Shown: positions 1-8,526 of the stretch, piece after piece
How the letters are laid out: every line of letters begins with the position of its first letter
Numbering within the stretch: the first letter of the stretch is position 1
Source of the DNA: Herbinix hemicellulosilytica
GTDB lineage: Bacteria; Bacillota; Clostridia; Lachnospirales; Lachnospiraceae
DNA length: 64,000 nt
Reading direction: 5' to 3'
Assembly (NCBI RefSeq): GCF_002904165.1
Contig: NZ_CVTD020000025.1
Location: forward strand, 1-64,000
Position numbers and translations under genes: made by a program
Notes under the pieces: generated by a model
Databases searched by the model: none
What the model was told of the DNA's origin: nothing
The model's input: the letters and a program-made list of their open reading frames with translations, nothing else

Positions 1-154
1 AGTCTCTAACGACAACTTAATACGCTTATCGTTTAAAACCTTCTTTTTTGCTGCCGCTTGTTAACGTCAGCTTTAAAATATTATCATGCCTCATTTATTT
101 TGTCAACTACTTTTCAAATATTTTTTTGATTTTTATTTTACTTGAAAAGCAGAA

Positions 155-243
155 CGGAGAAAGAGGGATTTGAACCCTCGCGCCGCTATTAACGACCTAC
201 TCACTTTCCAGGCGAGCCCCTTCAACCACTTGGGTATTTCTCC
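155..243 (-). tRNA. tRNA-Ser (anticodon GGA)
   Basis: The minus strand folds as a class II tRNA. The acceptor stem GGAGAAA pairs with TTTCTCC and is followed by discriminator G, as expected for serine. The anticodon stem CTCGC/GTGAG encloses loop CTGGAAA, giving anticodon GGA (reads UCC/UCU). A long variable arm follows, and the T-loop is GGTTCAAATCC. The 3' CCA is not encoded. It lies about 150 bp from a second tRNA-Ser on the same strand. Confidence 0.95.
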
Positions 244-395
244 GTATTAATTACAATACAACATTTTGATAATTATGTCCATATCAAATTTTGTCTGTTT
301 AATCAAATTGTCAAACTTTTTAAATTGTTTGGACAATTCAATATATTCAACATATACATATATGATTATTATAAATCCATATAGTATATGTTAAA

Positions 396-481
396 CGGAG
401 AGGGTGGGATTCGAACCCACGGTTCCTTGCGGAATCACTGGTTTTCAAGACCAGCCCCTTAAGCCGCTCGGGCACCTCTCC
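396..481 (-). tRNA. tRNA-Ser (anticodon TGA)
   Basis: Class II tRNA on the minus strand. The acceptor GGAGAGG pairs with CCTCTCC, with discriminator G. The anticodon stem CTGGT/ACCAG encloses loop CTTGAAA, giving anticodon TGA (reads UCA and probably UCG/UCU). The variable arm is long, the T-loop GGTTCGAATCC is canonical, and CCA is not encoded. With the GGA isoacceptor next to it, this is a two-gene serine tRNA cluster. Confidence 0.96.
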
Positions 482-618
482 CTACGTCGTATTTCGAACG
501 TCGCTAAGCTATTGTATCACCACAACAAATTTGTGTCAAGTGGTTTTCTGTTTTTCATTTTAGAATTGTTTGTACTTTAATTACAATTTCAAAAATTTAG
601 GAAGCCATCAACTATAAT

Positions 619-1410
619 CTACCTGGTTTTCCCTTCAAGAATACCTTTTGCAAATATCAAATCTTCAGGTGTAGTAATCTTTATGTTATAATAATCGCCC
701 CTCACAACTTTAACAGGCATATTTATAAACATATTAAACACCATGGCATCGTCTGTAATATTTTCCCTTAGCAACTCTTCAGAATTAAACAAATCCTCAT
801 AAGCTTTTTTTATCAATCCATATTCAAAAGCCTGAGGGGTTTGGGCAGCCCATAACAATTTTCTGTCCGGTGTATCTTTAACCCATCCGCCTTTATCAAC
901 CATTTTTATTGTATCCTTAACCGGAGCAGCAACTATACAGGCTTTGTCTTCATACACTGTTTTAATAACTTCGTTTATCAGGTCAACAGATATAAAAGGT
1001 CTTGCTCCGTCATGTATAAGAACGTAATCGGTGTTTTTTATTGCCAAAAGTCCATTATATACAGAATCATATCTTTCCTTGCCGCCTTCTATAATATGCC
1101 TTACCTTTTTAAAACCATATGCTTTTATTATATTTTCTTTGCAGTAATCAACCTGCCCTTGTCCGCAGATCAAAATTATATCGTCAACGCAGCTTTCTTC
1201 AAATGCCTTGACAGAATAATAGATAATCGGCTTTCCATCCAGCATAATAAATTGCTTTGCCACCGGCATATTCATTCTCTTACCCTGTCCGGCTGCCAGG
1301 ATTATTGCAGTAACATATTTTTTTAACTCATATACCCCGTCTATTTCCAAATGACCGGCATCCGATTTAAGTATATCGTCCATCGTATGCGTTTTGTGCA
1401 AATTTTGCAT
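619..1410 (-). CDS. ispD: 2-C-methyl-D-erythritol 4-phosphate cytidylyltransferase
   Basis: IspD transfers CMP from CTP to methylerythritol phosphate, the third step of the MEP isoprenoid pathway, in the cytoplasm. The nucleotide-binding signature LAAGQGKRM lies near the N-terminus. HDGARPF, APVKDTIK and a TPQAF segment, all typical of IspD, follow, as does a C-terminal ITTPEDL. The open frame extends to an ATG at 1419, but the GGAG lies only one base from it; the ATG at 1410 has about 10 bases and is preferred. Even so the protein carries some 35 residues before the first beta strand, more than usual, so a still later start is possible. It is the last gene after tsaD, separated by about 140 bp. 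Confidence 0.93.
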   Translation of the reverse strand: MQNLHKTHTMDDILKSDAGHLEIDGVYELKKYVTAIILAAGQGKRMNMPVAKQFIMLDGKPIIYYSVKAFEESCVDDIILICGQGQVDYCKENIIKAYGFKKVRHIIEGGKERYDSVYNGLLAIKNTDYVLIHDGARPFISVDLINEVIKTVYEDKACIVAAPVKDTIKMVDKGGWVKDTPDRKLLWAAQTPQAFEYGLIKKAYEDLFNSEELLRENITDDAMVFNMFINMPVKVVRGDYYNIKITTPEDLIFAKGILEGKTR

Positions 1411-1553
1411 TTTAATCATTCTCCGTTATAAACCTTAAAATCCTTATCAAGGTTTACCCAATACTCCTTATTCTGCTATTATGGAGCTAAAACTTGTAGG
1501 TAATATAAAATATTTATTTACCCCTTTTAATCAAAATAAAAGCAAGTAATTTT

Positions 1554-2576
1554 TTACCGCTCCCCTATTCTGAGATTAGGAACAGCGTTCAGGTCAAGGC
1601 CGCTTAGTCTGCCCTTTATATATTCATAATAAGCTGCGCAGCCTATCATAGCCGCATTATCAGTACAAAATACAGGTGACGGATGATAATATTCAAAACC
1701 ATGCTCTATGCAGGCTTCCTTCATAGCTTTTTGCAGAGCCGAATTTGCAGCAACTCCCCCTGCAATGGCAACCTTTTTCATATTATAATCTTTTGCAGCC
1801 TGGATAGTTTTTGACACAAGAACGTCCACTACGGCTTCCTGGAAAGATGCCGCCACATCCGCCCTGTTTATATCTTCATGTTTCATTTCACAGGAATTTA
1901 AGTAATTTAGCACAGCAGATTTCAACCCACTGAAGCTGAAATCATAAGGGGCCCCTTCAATATGAGCCCTGGGAAAGACTATAGCCCGGCTGTTTCCTTC
2001 CTTAGCCAGTTTGTCTATCTTTGGCCCTCCGGGATAACCCAGTCCTATCGCTCTTGCCACTTTGTCATAGGCTTCTCCGGCAGCATCATCCCGGGTCTTT
2101 CCTATCACTTCATATTCACCGTAATCCTTAACCAATACCAGATGGGTGTGTCCTCCCGACACAATAAGGCATAAAAAAGGAGGTTCAAGTTCTTTGTTTT
2201 CAATGTAGTTAGCTGATACATGTCCTTCGATATGATGTACACCTATTAGGGGTTTATTTGCTGCAAAACTTATGGCTTTAGCCGTTGCAACTCCGACTAA
2301 AAGTGCCCCGACCAATCCCGGACCATAAGTTACACCAATTGCATCTATATCATCCAGAGTAACATTCGCTTCTTTAAGCGCTTCTTCGATAACTTGGTTG
2401 ATTTTTTCAATGTGTCTTCTTGATGCAATCTCCGGAACAACCCCTCCGTATATTTTATGAATTTCAATTTGGGATGATATTATGTTAGAAAGGACCTCCC
2501 GACCGTTTCTTACTACTGAGGCAGCAGTTTCGTCACAGGAGGTTTCTATTGCCAAAATATTAATGTTGCTTTTCAT
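1554..2576 (-). CDS. tsaD: tRNA N6-adenosine threonylcarbamoyltransferase TsaD
   Basis: TsaD is the catalytic subunit that transfers threonylcarbamoyl to A37 of ANN-decoding tRNAs (t6A), working with TsaB and TsaE. The 340-residue length is normal. Visible signatures are [10 protein letters not shown] at the N-terminus, the iron-binding HxxxH (His115 and His119, in HHIEGH), SGGHTHL, and a C-terminal [12 protein letters not shown] block. tsaB and tsaE lie about 2.5 kb away on the same strand but upstream of a strong terminator, so tsaD is probably transcribed with rnz and the small membrane protein gene rather than with its partners. Confidence 0.97.
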   Translation of the reverse strand: MKSNINILAIETSCDETAASVVRNGREVLSNIISSQIEIHKIYGGVVPEIASRRHIEKINQVIEEALKEANVTLDDIDAIGVTYGPGLVGALLVGVATAKAISFAANKPLIGVHHIEGHVSANYIENKELEPPFLCLIVSGGHTHLVLVKDYGEYEVIGKTRDDAAGEAYDKVARAIGLGYPGGPKIDKLAKEGNSRAIVFPRAHIEGAPYDFSFSGLKSAVLNYLNSCEMKHEDINRADVAASFQEAVVDVLVSKTIQAAKDYNMKKVAIAGGVAANSALQKAMKEACIEHGFEYYHPSPVFCTDNAAMIGCAAYYEYIKGRLSGLDLNAVPNLRIGER

Positions 2577-2622
2577 AATTTCCTCTTTTCGTCATGAGTT
2601 ATATTTTGTCTAATAACTATTT

Positions 2623-3198
2623 TTATTTATCTGCTATATATTCCCATCCAAGAATTTTCCATCTGTTGTCTTTGTCTTTTCTCATCAGATATTTTCTGAG
2701 TTCCGATGTTTTTCCCTTTTCTGTCACGGTAAAGGAAATATACGCCGTAGCATATTCTTTGCCGTCTTTTTTATAATTTTCTTCTTTTTCTTCATTAACG
2801 ATAAAGTTATTTTCTATCTTTCGGTCAACCTTACGCCACAAAGATATATCAGAATATAAATCAGTCAGATATTGCTCCATAGGATTAAGTTCCAAAAACT
2901 CTTCGTCACACAGTTCTCTTATTTTTATCGCCAGCTCTTCGATTTCCTCATCCTTAATTCCCGAATATAAAAGCCTGGTCATATCCCCATGAAGTTTAGC
3001 CACCTCCCTGGGGGTTTTAGGATAATCGTTTACCAAATCCATTTTCAATATTCTTTGTACTTCAGTCAACTTTTCTATTGAAGTTTCTCTTTGCTTGTTT
3101 GCTTTTTGCGATTGATTTACGATAAACAGCACTACTATAACCGCAACTAGCGATATTAATGTAAATATATTAGCTAAAGGTTTTTTTGCTCTTTTCAT
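2623..3198 (-). CDS. Single-pass membrane protein of unknown function
   Basis: I do not recognise a named family. The protein has a short basic N-terminus (MKRAKKP), one hydrophobic helix at about residues 10-26 and then a charged, mostly helical extracytoplasmic region. The last 60 residues look like a small beta domain (ATAYISFTVTEKG, RWKILGWEYI), reminiscent of NTF2-like or lipoprotein-type stress domains. There is no lipobox Cys. It sits between rnz (41 bp) and tsaD (46 bp) on the same strand and is probably co-transcribed with both; the context says nothing clear about its job. The start is an ATG preceded by GGAGGTGCA. Confidence 0.8.
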   Translation of the reverse strand: MKRAKKPLANIFTLISLVAVIVVLFIVNQSQKANKQRETSIEKLTEVQRILKMDLVNDYPKTPREVAKLHGDMTRLLYSGIKDEEIEELAIKIRELCDEEFLELNPMEQYLTDLYSDISLWRKVDRKIENNFIVNEEKEENYKKDGKEYATAYISFTVTEKGKTSELRKYLMRKDKDNRWKILGWEYIADK

Positions 3199-3239
3199 GA
3201 CTGCACCTCCGGCTTATAAATACTGAACGGTTTTAAATA

Positions 3240-4160
3240 TTAATCCTCCCCGTCATCCTCAAATTTCAAAGTAACACTCTTTCTGTCCCTACCTGCTTTA
3301 GTATTGGTAAAAATCCTCTTTGCCTCATTTATAAAATCCTCAGGCCTAACTAAAGACGGGCTGTAATGAGTAAGCCACAGCTCTTTAACCTGTGCCTTTT
3401 TTGCAATTTTAGCAGCTTCGCAAAATGTCATATGCTTGTATTCTTTTGCCTTGATATCCTTGTCTTTTTCACCGTACATACCTTCACATATAAATAAATC
3501 GGCATTTTTTGCATTTTCTATAATAGAATTCGTCGGCCTGGAATCGGTGCAATAGGTAAGCTTGATGCCTTTTCTTTCGGGGCCGAGTACCATTTCCGGA
3601 GTATATATTTTTCCATCATCCTCTACGGTTTCACCTTTTTGAAGTAAATTCCAATACTTTATAGGTATATTGTTCTCCTTGGCCTTTTCCGGATAAAATT
3701 TACCGCCCCTTTTTATAATTAAGCTGTAACCGTAACATGGGATATTATGATTGACCTGAAATGCCCGTATTGTATAACCGCATAGCTCTATTTCATGTTC
3801 AGCTTCGTTTAATTCGATAAATTTAAGTTCATATGGAAGTTCAGGGGCTATAACCCGCAGGCAATCAACCACTTTTTTTAATCCCGCCGGTCCCACCATA
3901 TACACCGGTTTTGTCCGGTCAGAATTCCCCATCGATAGTAATAAACCTGGAAGGCCGCTTATATGATCTCCGTGAAAATGAGTAATGCAGATAATGTCTA
4001 TCGAATGAACACTCCACCCCTTTTCTTTAATAGCTATTTGCGTCCCTTCTCCGCAATCAATGAGTAAACTGCTTCCGTTATATCTTGTCATAAGAGCCGT
4101 CAGCCATCTTCCGGGCAACGGCATCATTCCGCTTGTTCCCAATAAGCATACATCCAACAT
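3240..4160 (-). CDS. rnz: Ribonuclease Z
   Basis: Metallo-beta-lactamase-fold endonuclease that removes 3' trailers from tRNA precursors lacking encoded CCA. That fits the two serine tRNAs nearby, neither of which encodes CCA. The zinc motif HFHGDH is at residues 61-66, with GEGTQ before it and the further ligands in CTDSRP and LTHYSPS. The length of 306 residues matches the bacterial RNase Z family. A good promoter lies directly upstream (4198-4226), behind the terminator of the tsaE cluster, so rnz appears to begin the rnz-membrane protein-tsaD transcript. Confidence 0.95.
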   Translation of the reverse strand: MLDVCLLGTSGMMPLPGRWLTALMTRYNGSSLLIDCGEGTQIAIKEKGWSVHSIDIICITHFHGDHISGLPGLLLSMGNSDRTKPVYMVGPAGLKKVVDCLRVIAPELPYELKFIELNEAEHEIELCGYTIRAFQVNHNIPCYGYSLIIKRGGKFYPEKAKENNIPIKYWNLLQKGETVEDDGKIYTPEMVLGPERKGIKLTYCTDSRPTNSIIENAKNADLFICEGMYGEKDKDIKAKEYKHMTFCEAAKIAKKAQVKELWLTHYSPSLVRPEDFINEAKRIFTNTKAGRDRKSVTLKFEDDGED

Positions 4161-4197
4161 TACATTTCGTACCTTTCATGTCATATCAGTATATTAA

Positions 4198-4226
4198 ATT
4201 CTACTATAAAGAAGTATAGGCTACAA
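4198..4226 (-). promoter_or_regulatory. Sigma-A-type promoter of rnz
   Basis: On the minus strand TTGTAG is followed after 17 bases by TAGAAT. It lies between the terminator at 4297-4325 and the rnz start at 4160, giving a leader of about 30 bases. Confidence 0.6.
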
Positions 4227-4296
4227 TATCATTTTACCACATTCTGCGAAATCATATAAGTGCTATTATGCTTATTTTACATTTTACCTAAAAAAA

Positions 4297-4325
4297 GGAA
4301 GGCGGTACATTTTATGCCGTCTTCC
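4297..4325 (-). terminator. Rho-independent terminator of the tsaE-tsaB-rimI transcript
   Basis: On the minus strand a 9-bp stem GGAAGACGG/CCGCCTTCC (one G-T or A-C type mismatch) with an 11-base loop is followed by seven T residues. It stands right after the 82-residue gene and separates the tsaEB-rimI cluster from rnz-tsaD. Confidence 0.85.
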
Positions 4326-4337
4326 CTAAATTTACGT

Positions 4338-4586
4338 TTACATGATTTCTGTTTTATTTTTAACTTCAACGGGAATTTTAAATTCACCGGTAATTTTCTT
4401 ATAACACATCTCACATAAATTAAATCGATGAATCTGTGTATCCCACTCGGAAAAATATCCCCATTCCTTAACTGCCTCAAAAGCATCCTCTTTTAATATT
4501 CCGTTTTCGACTTTAAGCTTTTTACCGCATGCGTTGCAGTAGATTTGCATATCATCATTTTTGTTGCTTGCTGCTCTTTTCACCAC
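4338..4586 (-). CDS. Small CxxC-pair protein, probable zinc ribbon
   Basis: 82 residues, no family recognised. Two Cys pairs, C17xxC20 (YCNACG) and C58xxC61 (LCEMCY), flank an acidic-aromatic middle, the pattern of a small treble-clef or zinc-ribbon domain. The two pairs and their spacing resemble small uncharacterised ribbon proteins of clostridia. It is the last gene of the tsaE-tsaB-rimI cluster, followed after 12 bp by a strong terminator. An overlapping frame at 4277-4486 lacks coding character and is not annotated. Confidence 0.75.
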   Translation of the reverse strand: MVKRAASNKNDDMQIYCNACGKKLKVENGILKEDAFEAVKEWGYFSEWDTQIHRFNLCEMCYKKITGEFKIPVEVKNKTEIM

Positions 4587-4666
4587 TTATCCCTCCTGAA
4601 ATATAGACAGCCCTGCCCGTATCTTATTACATTATAAACGCAACACACTTATATTTACAGTGGGAA

Positions 4667-5107
4667 TTAATGTATGTCGTTCCTCCACATAATAATTGCA
4701 TCCTCAGTGGGCTTGGTATAAAAATCTTTTCTTAGACCGGCTTCGACAAATCCCAGCTTTTTATATAAATTTATTGCCGGCAAGTTTGATTTTCTAACTT
4801 CCAGGGTCAAAGAATATATTCCTCTCTCCTGTGTATGCCTTATAAGTTCCTTAAGCATCTTATACCCTATGCCCTGTCTTCTGAAGTTAGTTCTTACCGC
4901 AACATTGCATATATAACCTTCTCCGGCAACTTCGTAATAACCGCAATATCCGGCTATAGTACCCTCTATGTCAACTACAAAAAAGTGGTTATTATCGCCG
5001 GACAGAGATTCTATAAAGGCTGCCTTGCTCCAGGGTTCGGAAAAGGTTTCCTTCTCGATAGTACATACTTCTTCCAAATCGCTTTCTTCCATCTTTCTGA
5101 CTAACAT
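4667..5107 (-). CDS. rimI: Ribosomal protein S18-alanine N-acetyltransferase
   Basis: GNAT-fold acetyltransferase. The acetyl-CoA loop is RRQGIGYKML, and the C-terminal strand-helix EVRKSNLPAINLYKKLGF is typical of RimI. At 146 residues the length is standard. The start ATG has GGAG eight bases upstream. Its place directly after tsaE-tsaB is the widespread arrangement in Firmicutes. RimI in E. coli acetylates the S18 N-terminus; in Firmicutes its true substrate is less certain. Confidence 0.9.
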   Translation of the reverse strand: MLVRKMEESDLEEVCTIEKETFSEPWSKAAFIESLSGDNNHFFVVDIEGTIAGYCGYYEVAGEGYICNVAVRTNFRRQGIGYKMLKELIRHTQERGIYSLTLEVRKSNLPAINLYKKLGFVEAGLRKDFYTKPTEDAIIMWRNDIH

Positions 5108-5124
5108 CCGATTGGCTCCTTATA

Positions 5125-5856
5125 TTAAATGTTATCGGTATTATTTTCATTTTCCCGTTTAAGCCGCTCGGCCCGCTCTCTTTCGGCCTGGCTCATTCTA
5201 AGATATACAGGCTGGTGGTCTGCGGCTGATTCAATTCGTCCGGCTTTAAAATATTCTATTCCTAAAGCAGCTAAGCTTCCGGCCCTTTGCCTGTTCATAT
5301 GCACCGGTGCGAATACATACTCTGTTGTTATTTGCCTTGTAATTTTTTCCTTATGAACCGGTACCCCATCCCCCAGAAATACCGTTTTTCGTCCGGTCTT
5401 ATTTACTTCCTCAATAATTTCATCAATACTTACGGCCTTTTGAGGGGTGATAACTTTAAACTCATCATTACTAAACTCATACAGTCCCGTATATATCTGA
5501 TCTCTTCTTGCATCCATCATGGGGCAGATTAACATATCCGTGCCGTATAAATTATAAGCCATACAGTCCAAAGTCGGAACGGAAACTATCGGTTTTTTTA
5601 AAGCAAGTCCCAAACCTTTGGCTGTCGCCGAACCTATCCTAAGTCCCGTAAAAGAACCGGGTCCTGCCGTAACTGCTATAGCATCTATATCGGCTAAGTC
5701 AAGGTCAAGCATTCGGACCACTTCATCAAGCATTGGAAGTAAAGTCTGTGAGTGGGTCTTTTTATAGTTAAATGTATATTCGGCCAGCAGCGCTTCTTCT
5801 GATGCCACCGCAACGGAAGCAACCAGTCCGGAGCTGTCCAGTGCCAGTATTATCAT
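5125..5856 (-). CDS. tsaB: tRNA t6A biosynthesis protein TsaB
   Basis: ASKHA-fold partner of TsaD in tRNA t6A synthesis, without catalytic metal ligands. The N-terminus IILALDSSG and the GPGSFTGLRIG block are the hallmark segments; the HxxxH of TsaD is absent, as expected. Length 243 residues is normal. The start codon overlaps the stop of tsaE by four bases (ATGA), so the two are translationally coupled. Confidence 0.95.
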   Translation of the reverse strand: MIILALDSSGLVASVAVASEEALLAEYTFNYKKTHSQTLLPMLDEVVRMLDLDLADIDAIAVTAGPGSFTGLRIGSATAKGLGLALKKPIVSVPTLDCMAYNLYGTDMLICPMMDARRDQIYTGLYEFSNDEFKVITPQKAVSIDEIIEEVNKTGRKTVFLGDGVPVHKEKITRQITTEYVFAPVHMNRQRAGSLAALGIEYFKAGRIESAADHQPVYLRMSQAERERAERLKRENENNTDNI

Positions 5857-6314
5857 AATGTTTCTCCTTTTAAATCCTCAAATGGTTTAATTGCATTAAT
5901 AATTTCTATTTCTCTGTAATCAAAACCTTTTTGCAGGTTCTTTTTTATATTTATAACTATCCTGTTTTCGGGCAATATATCTTCTATCAGTCCCGCCCAT
6001 TCTATAAGGCAGACACCGTCTCCGTAAAAATATTCCTCATATCCTATCTCTTCCATTTCCAATACATCGCCTATACGGTATACATCAAAATGATAAAAAG
6101 GCATGTCTTTTCCCATATATTCCTGGACAATGGTAAATGTAGGGCTGTTTACGGGCTCGTCTACTCCCAGCCCTTTTGCAAACCCCTGGGTAAATACGGT
6201 TTTACCTACTCCCAAATCGCCGTTTAGGCAATACACTTGTCCCCTTTTTGCTTTACAGCCAATATCATATCCGATTTTATAGGTTTCTTCAGGACTAAAG
6301 CTCTCAATAATCAT
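5853..6314 (-). CDS. tsaE: tRNA t6A biosynthesis ATPase TsaE
   Basis: P-loop ATPase of the TsaBDE complex. The Walker A motif GDLGVGKT lies near residue 35, followed by NSPTFTIVQEY, HFDVYR and LIEWAG, all diagnostic. An in-frame ATG four codons upstream (6326) exists, but GAGG stands six to seven bases before the ATG at 6314, which is therefore preferred. First gene of the tsaE-tsaB-rimI-CxxC cluster. Confidence 0.94.
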   Translation of the reverse strand: MIIESFSPEETYKIGYDIGCKAKRGQVYCLNGDLGVGKTVFTQGFAKGLGVDEPVNSPTFTIVQEYMGKDMPFYHFDVYRIGDVLEMEEIGYEEYFYGDGVCLIEWAGLIEDILPENRIVINIKKNLQKGFDYREIEIINAIKPFEDLKGETL

Positions 6315-6326
6315 AATTTCCCTCAT

Positions 6327-6586
6327 TTAACCAACATCTCGTTAGCAAAAGATAACAAACGATATCTTTATTTCATGTATCATGTATGTTATAACATTTC
6401 CTTAAATTTTTGCAAGACAATTATAGCAAAAAAACCAAAAAAAATAAACAAATACCCATGCCTTTATTTGTGTGCCATCTGACATAGAATACTTATTAAG
6501 GTGAACATAAGCATTTAATCTTTTGCCTATTCATAAATATTTGGTTTTGCCTGCACCCTCTTTTTATATTTTTAAAGAAAATTTAT
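6327..6586. other. Spacer between tsaE and the ribU terminator
   Basis: AT-rich non-coding DNA holding the upstream region of tsaE. I see no RNA gene, no repeat and no convincing small ORF in it. Confidence 0.5.
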
Positions 6587-6618
6587 AAGACTGCCGCAAG
6601 ACAAGTTGCGACAGTCTT
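6587..6618 (-). terminator. Terminator downstream of ribU
   Basis: Inverted repeat with 5' arm AAGACTG-CCGCAA, a 6-base loop and 3' arm TTGCG-A-CAGTCTT. On the minus strand it is followed by an A/T-rich stretch with short T runs rather than a clean T tract. It lies 37 bp after ribU. The arm sequence GACTGCCGCAA recurs in the hpf terminator at 22506. Confidence 0.7.
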
Positions 6619-6654
6619 ACTTGATTTAGTATTCAATCATTTCTTATAGTTCTA

Positions 6655-7296
6655 TCACATTCCTGTAACGGCTTTTATAACTCTGCTTAGTCTTTTATAA
6701 AGCAAAAGTGTTATGAGCGATACCGCCGTTCCTTTAAAAAGGTTAAACGGTACTACCGCATAGAAAATAAAAGTTGACATACTTTTTATGGAAGAATTTA
6801 TCTTTGTTCCCATTTCTATTATGGTGTTAATAGGCATTTTAAAGAAATAAGCGTAAGTAGGAAGAAGGACAAAGGCATTCATAAAGCTTCCCAAAACAAC
6901 CATACACAATGTTCCCGCAATTAATCCTGTTATTGCCGACTTTAATTTCTTATTTCTGTGATATATAAGAGCTGCGGGTACAACCATGGAACAGCCTATA
7001 AGAAAGTTAGCCATTTCACCTACTCCGGCAGTATCCGTAAAATTAATGACGAAGTTCAAAAGTATCTTGATCATCTCAATTATAATGCCTGCTGCCGGTC
7101 CCAGGGCAAAAGCTCCTATAAGTACCGGGACCTCACTAAAATCAAGCTTATAAAAGGGTGGAGCAAACCACAGCGGAAAATCAAACAGCATAAGTACCAC
7201 GGAAATTCCGCCAAGCATGGCCATAATAGTCAGGGACTCTATAGACAAGACCCCTGCAGTTTTCTGATTCTTATTCGGATTCATATTTGCTTTCAT
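6655..7296 (-). CDS. ribU: Riboflavin ECF transporter substrate-binding component RibU
   Basis: Membrane S-component that binds riboflavin and works with a shared energy-coupling module (EcfA1A2T), which is not in this window. The 213 residues contain about six hydrophobic helices; the segment FDFPLWFAPPFYKLDFSEVPVLIGAFALG is the typical ECF substrate-binding region, and GVGEMANFLIGCSMV is a second conserved stretch. The assignment to riboflavin is supported by the FMN riboswitch in its leader. The start ATG has GGAGAGG upstream. Single-gene transcript with its own terminator. Confidence 0.93.
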   Translation of the reverse strand: MKANMNPNKNQKTAGVLSIESLTIMAMLGGISVVLMLFDFPLWFAPPFYKLDFSEVPVLIGAFALGPAAGIIIEMIKILLNFVINFTDTAGVGEMANFLIGCSMVVPAALIYHRNKKLKSAITGLIAGTLCMVVLGSFMNAFVLLPTYAYFFKMPINTIIEMGTKINSSIKSMSTFIFYAVVPFNLFKGTAVSLITLLLYKRLSRVIKAVTGM

Positions 7297-7357
7297 TTTA
7301 CCTCTCCTTTTTTTCTAAAGGAAATCCCGGTTTAATAGGCAAAAAGGTAAAAATTAA

Positions 7358-7379
7358 GCCCCGATACGAATATCGGGGC
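7358..7379 (-). terminator. Terminator of the FMN riboswitch expression platform
   Basis: A 9-bp perfect stem GCCCCGATA/TATCGGGGC with loop TTCG, followed by TTAATTTTT on the minus strand. It lies between the aptamer and ribU. Segments TAATAGGC (7393-7400, at the aptamer's 3' edge) and GCCTATTA (7333-7340) flank it and are complementary, so the region may refold with the aptamer state. Confidence 0.85.
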
Positions 7380-7399
7380 CAGTAATAACTAAGCCTATT

Positions 7400-7524
7400 A
7401 TTCTTCTCTCATCCAGACTTTACTGTCGGTTTTGGAATTTCACCAAATCGGTCACAGTAAAATTTATTTACTGTGATTCGCGGACTATACCGCCGGTCGG
7501 GAATTTCACCCTGCCCCGAAGATT
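7400..7524 (-). ncRNA. FMN riboswitch (RFN element)
   Basis: On the minus strand the conserved RFN blocks appear in order: CTTCGGGGCAGGGTGAAATT, CCCGACCGGCGGT, AGTCCGCGA, a variable hairpin TCACAGTAAA/TTTACTGTGA, TTGGTGAAATTCCAAAACC, GACAGT and GTCTGGATGAGAGAAGA. It binds FMN and turns off the gene by transcription termination, here ribU, about 100 bp downstream. Confidence 0.97.
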
Positions 7525-7664
7525 TGCCTTTATTCTATTTTTCCATTATATAATATATCACTGTTTTTATATTGTCAATCCGGCAACTTTACAAATACTG
7601 TCTCTATAATATGCAGTTTCTGTACGATTTGCATAAAACACCGGAATCATAAATTATATATAAA

Positions 7665-7702
7665 AGCAGATAAACCTGCTGGACCGGTATTTGCAAGCAG
7701 GC
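7665..7702 (-). terminator. Possible terminator after the YdcF-like gene
   Basis: Two overlapping hairpins just after the stop: a long-loop pair CCTGCT/AGCAGG and a compact one AGCAG-GTTTAT-CTGCT followed by TTTATATAT. Either could terminate on the minus strand; both are weak. Confidence 0.4.
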
Positions 7703-7704
7703 TA

Positions 7705-8460
7705 TCACATATTTCCGTATAAAAAGTCTTTTATAACACCAAAAGCTTCTCTTACATAATAATTTACTAAAAGAATCCTGTCACAGGGTGCCGATAAGCC
7801 CTGAACATTTTTTAATCCCTGTTTTTTTGCTATACAAAGTGAACGGAATATATGAAAACCGCTGGTTACCACCACTACCCCGGCATCATCTTTACATAAT
7901 AATTTTTTACTGTATAAAATATTTTCAAGGGTATTTTTTGATTTATCTTCAACCAAAATTCTTTTTTCTTCTATGCCGTTTTCCTGTAAAAATTTCTTCA
8001 TTACCTGCGCTTCCGGCACATCTTCCCCCGGTCCCTGTCCGCCGGACACGATTACCAGAGTTTTATGATTATCCTTAAGGTACTCCTTCGCCGTTTTAAG
8101 CCGCATATACAGGCTTCTGGTAATCTTTGTTCCCCTTATCCGGGCTCCCAAAACTATTAAATATTCCGCATCAGGCTTAGCTTTCATAACTGAATGATAT
8201 ATAATCAAGCCCTCAATTATGACAAAAGTACATATTCCGCCTAAAAGTATAATAATAGCACCTAATCTGGTCTGCCACGGCAAGGTTATGTTTTTTATAG
8301 TCATATATCTTTTTGATATATACAATAATACGCAGGATATGCCGGTAAAAAGCCAGAACCGGGAAAAAGCAGCCCCGATTCCGGCATAGCAAATTATAAT
8401 TCCGTAATAAATTAAACAAAGTATCCCCACTGCCAGTATCAAATAATTGACCGTATTCAT
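7705..8460 (-). CDS. YdcF/SanA-family membrane protein (DUF218)
   Basis: The N-terminal half holds about four hydrophobic helices. The C-terminal half is a DUF218 domain: AEYLIVLGARI, SGGQGPGEDVPEAQVM and an acidic-Lys segment with NTLENI, ending GFHIFRSLCIAKKQG. This family is linked to envelope or exopolysaccharide metabolism, but its biochemistry is unsettled. The longest frame begins at a GTG at 8523 with no ribosome binding site; the ATG at 8460 follows a GGGG six bases upstream and starts directly with the first membrane helix, so it is chosen. It ends close to ribU's leader and lies just downstream of tex. Confidence 0.85.
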   Translation of the reverse strand: MNTVNYLILAVGILCLIYYGIIICYAGIGAAFSRFWLFTGISCVLLYISKRYMTIKNITLPWQTRLGAIIILLGGICTFVIIEGLIIYHSVMKAKPDAEYLIVLGARIRGTKITRSLYMRLKTAKEYLKDNHKTLVIVSGGQGPGEDVPEAQVMKKFLQENGIEEKRILVEDKSKNTLENILYSKKLLCKDDAGVVVVTSGFHIFRSLCIAKKQGLKNVQGLSAPCDRILLVNYYVREAFGVIKDFLYGNM

Positions 8461-8526
8461 CTCATACCCCGCAAGAAACAGATTACCGCAGTTTATAATA
8501 TCACAGAAAAACACATATGACACAAC

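Noticed and set aside
1430-1455. Hairpin AAACCTT/AAGGTTT between tsaD and ispD
   Set aside because: Short AT-rich stem with no T tract; ispD may still be co-transcribed with tsaD.
4277-4486. Small frame of 69 codons overlapping the CxxC protein gene
   Set aside because: It runs through the terminator hairpin and overlaps a better gene in another frame.
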